A program made the position numbers and the translations under genes. Of a stretch of DNA of 64,000 bases, positions 62,130 to 64,000 are shown piece after piece. The notes beneath the pieces are model-generated. The model did not search any database. It saw only the letters and a list, made by a program, of their open reading frames with translations, and was not told where the DNA came from. Numbering within the stretch: the stretch's first letter is position 1; each line of letters begins with the position of its first letter. Source of the stretch: Marinobacterium nitratireducens (lineage in GTDB: Bacteria > Pseudomonadota > Gammaproteobacteria > Pseudomonadales > Balneatricaceae); assembly GCF_014645375.1 (NCBI RefSeq), contig NZ_BMLT01000003.1:461150-525149 (forward strand), read 5' to 3'.

Positions 62130-62157
62130 GTGAAAGGGGCGCGCTGTGCCCCTTTCA
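62130..62157. terminator. Stem-loop between convergent genes
   Basis: GTGAAAGGGGC pairs perfectly with GCCCCTTTCAC. The T-tract is weak, so termination strength is uncertain, but its placement between the protease and DsbA-like stops fits a shared terminator. Confidence 0.6.
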
Positions 62158-62160
62158 CTT

Positions 62161-63021
62161 TCAGTTAGCCGCCTGGCTGTTATCAGTATCCAGATAGGAA
62201 TCAATCGATCGCTTGAACGCGTCAAACGAATGGGCTCCATACAGATACTTTTCTACGGTTACTTGTCCGGGCTCCTCTTGATTAAACGGGCCGATGAAAA
62301 AGAAAGGTGTTCCTCGGACCTCGGCCGATACCCCCAGATCGAAATCCGCCCGTATCTGATGCGCATACTCCCCCTGCTCCAAGCACTGGCGAAAACGAAC
62401 CGTGTCGATGCTCAGTGACCGCGCAAGGCCTTCCAGGTCTTCAATACTGGTCCGTCGCTGGTTCTGGAACAGTAAGTCATGCATCGCCCAGTACTGCCCC
62501 TGGCCACCCGCACACTGCGCTGCCATCGCTACCCGGGGTGCAACAGGATGCAGTTTTTGAATGGGAAACTCCTTTAAAACAATTTTCAGCTTTCCTGTCT
62601 CGACAAACTCCTTCACCAGACGAGGATAGGTTTGCTCGAAATGTCGTCGACAGAAGGGGCATTGATAATCGGTAAACTCTATCAGGACGACCGGGGCATC
62701 TTCCTTCCCAAGAAAAGGAGAACTTGATATATCCATGGTTATAGGTAGCAGTGGCTTATCAGGTAATTTCTTTGCAGTTTCCACCTTGATACTATCGTTT
62801 TCTTCGGCACTAATTTCATCTAACAACCGTTTAATTTCCAAGAGATCCTGCTTGATAGCCGACTGCTCTTTTCGCAACTCTTGTACATCAGCCATTAGTG
62901 TTTGTAATTCTCCCTCCTCATCTGCAGAAATAAAATCAGGAGACGCAAGAAAAAGCCCAACCAAAACTACCGCTACGCACCCTTTCTTTACAAACCTGTT
63001 CACCCTTCTACTGCTGTCCAT
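62161..63021 (-). CDS. Periplasmic DsbA-like thiol-disulfide oxidoreductase
   Basis: A 286-aa protein with a signal peptide or N-terminal anchor (CVAVVLVGLFLASPDFISA). A coiled coil (about 36-75) is followed by a thioredoxin-fold DsbA domain: active site CPFC at residues 121-124 (TDYQCPFCRRHFEQ), and the cis-Pro loop RGTPFFFIG. This is the BdbD/ScsC-like layout with a helical N-terminal extension that may oligomerise. It could introduce the disulfides implied by the Cys-rich surface repeats encoded nearby. Start MDSSRRVNRF is the only sensible one. Confidence 0.88.
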   Translation of the reverse strand: MDSSRRVNRFVKKGCVAVVLVGLFLASPDFISADEEGELQTLMADVQELRKEQSAIKQDLLEIKRLLDEISAEENDSIKVETAKKLPDKPLLPITMDISSSPFLGKEDAPVVLIEFTDYQCPFCRRHFEQTYPRLVKEFVETGKLKIVLKEFPIQKLHPVAPRVAMAAQCAGGQGQYWAMHDLLFQNQRRTSIEDLEGLARSLSIDTVRFRQCLEQGEYAHQIRADFDLGVSAEVRGTPFFFIGPFNQEEPGQVTVEKYLYGAHSFDAFKRSIDSYLDTDNSQAAN

Positions 63022-63111
63022 TTTAATTCTCTCTAAGCCTTTAAATGAAAAGCCCTTTCAAACTTGCTAAGTTTAGCTCAATTTCCACAAGAGTGAATTA
63101 TTCACACATGC

Positions 63112-63141
63112 AAAAAGCGGCGACCGATTTCGGTCGCCGCT
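63112..63141 (-). terminator. Rho-independent terminator
   Basis: On the minus strand AGCGGCGACCG and CGGTCGCCGCT pair in an 11-bp stem, followed by TTTTTGC. It lies about 30 nt past the stop of the partial surface protein. Confidence 0.85.
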
Positions 63142-63172
63142 CATCGATACTCAGAATGTCACTATTCCTGTA

Positions 63173-64000
63173 TCAGTTTGATCCAGGTGAACATGCCCCA
63201 GCGACTGGTGCCGCATTGGTTACTGTACACTGAACCTCTTCACCGGGTCTCAACTGGTCTATCGTGAAGCTTTCACCAGTTCCTCTTACAGGACCAAGAC
63301 TATTGTTGCAGTCCCATGTGGGTGCATAGCCATTGACCCCATCCAGTGTTGTATTAGCGTCAGAGTTAGCAGCCTCTTCACCCAAAACAACCGGACCGTA
63401 CAGCGTATTTTCACCAACGCCAGAGTCGATGGTCATGATTACGACTTCACCTGTCGACTCACCATTGCCTTTATCCGTGGCCTCATAATCAAAGCCATCA
63501 CCACCATCGTCGACCAACAAGTCCCATTTAGACGAGTCAAACACCAACTTGGTTACTTGAATAGTAGGCCGTCGGATGTTTGTGATCGTGCAGTCCTTAT
63601 CATCGCCAGCCGCCAAGGAAACAGACGCCGACGCGGCATTCGTTGTTGTACCATTGCAGGTGATATAGGTATCGTAGCTTGTGAGGGCTGTCGATGCACC
63701 CGCCTGCTCACTGACTTCATAGGTTCCGGGCGAGAGGCTGTCCTCAGCAAAGGAAGCACCATCGCCGCCGGTAGCTTTGAGATCGGTGTCCAAATACAGC
63801 TTGAACTCCCCATCATCGTCCTCACAGGCGTTGACCACATCTTTGACAACCGCGATCGCTGATCGCGCTGTATTGGTGTAGGTACAGTCAAGTATATCGG
63901 AGGATCCAATATCGAAGGTCACCGTTCCTGTCGCCAGGCTGGCAGCTGTCGGAACGACATTACCGGCAGTGCAATCAATGCCTGTAAGGTCATAGCCGGC
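63173..64000 (-). CDS. Surface repeat protein, partial at right edge
   Basis: The frame is open to the right edge, so the start is not in the window. At least 275 residues are visible. Repeated motifs are CTYTNTARSAIAVVKDV, GTYEVSEQAGAS, DCTITNIRRPTIQVTKLVFD and CTVTNAAP. The pattern (C-T-x-T-N ... V-x-K) is typical of the prealbumin-like/SpaA-type surface repeats in secreted proteins, with Cys at strand edges. It ends with GACSPGSN and a terminator, with no membrane anchor visible. It is related in style to the 54194 protein, so both may be part of one extracellular structure. Confidence 0.75.
   Translation of the reverse strand, partial: AGYDLTGIDCTAGNVVPTAASLATGTVTFDIGSSDILDCTYTNTARSAIAVVKDVVNACEDDDGEFKLYLDTDLKATGGDGASFAEDSLSPGTYEVSEQAGASTALTSYDTYITCNGTTTNAASASVSLAAGDDKDCTITNIRRPTIQVTKLVFDSSKWDLLVDDGGDGFDYEATDKGNGESTGEVVIMTIDSGVGENTLYGPVVLGEEAANSDANTTLDGVNGYAPTWDCNNSLGPVRGTGESFTIDQLRPGEEVQCTVTNAAPVAGACSPGSN

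Overview
The window looks like chromosome of a GC-rich gammaproteobacterium, probably a marine or Pseudomonas/Oceanospirillales-like lineage. The evidence is a liv-type ABC importer, a GspA/GspB pair, a VpsR-type sigma-54 regulator, REP-like palindromes and a type I-F CRISPR-Cas system. No gene fixes the genus. It falls into three parts: a core left arm (1-14.4 kb), an integrated genomic island (14.4-47.0 kb), and a right arm rich in secreted and surface proteins (47-64 kb).

Left arm. A tRNA-Glu/tRNA-Gly operon with a visible promoter is followed by a coiled-coil membrane protein and an acyl-CoA thioesterase. Next is a complete branched-chain-amino-acid/amide-type importer (livG-livF-livK-livH-livM, minus strand) ending at a terminator. 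Divergent from it is a cache-sensing hybrid histidine kinase with an OmpR-type response regulator, a likely partner pair. Two small conserved proteins follow, then a 3-oxoacid CoA-transferase (scoA-scoB) with a divergent LysR regulator.

Island. A 28-bp direct repeat (14400-14427 and 46969-46996) equals the 3' end of an intact tRNA-Thr(CGU). With an adjacent excisionase/integrase module (45.4-46.9 kb) it bounds a 32.6-kb island. A second 24-bp direct repeat just inside both ends probably marks integrase arm sites. Cargo includes two secreted nucleases, an HNH nuclease, a three-gene operon of giant unrecognised proteins (degenerate TOPRIM-like protein, 992-aa protein, 774-aa protein with an HNH-like C-terminus), several small membrane/lipoproteins and an LprI-like protein. 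It also carries a complete type I-F system: cas1, cas2/3, csy1-3, cas6f and a 12-repeat array. Between cas2/3 and csy1 lie two degenerate repeat hairpins flanking a 20-bp sequence that recurs in the csy1 upstream region, so this may be a crRNA-like autoregulatory guide. Near the integrase end are 8-bp iteron-like repeats, a RepL-like winged-helix protein and small AlpA/Xis-like regulators.

Right arm. gspB-gspA is followed by a divergent VpsR-type regulator. Two near-identical class I cyclic-di-GMP riboswitches precede a dockerin-like secreted protein (52.8 kb) and a metzincin protease (59.5 kb). Between and after them are a giant SpaA/CnaB-like repeat protein, a HEAT-like anchored protein, a DsbA-like oxidoreductase and a partial surface protein running off the right edge. 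Together these suggest a c-di-GMP-controlled extracellular matrix or adhesion locus.
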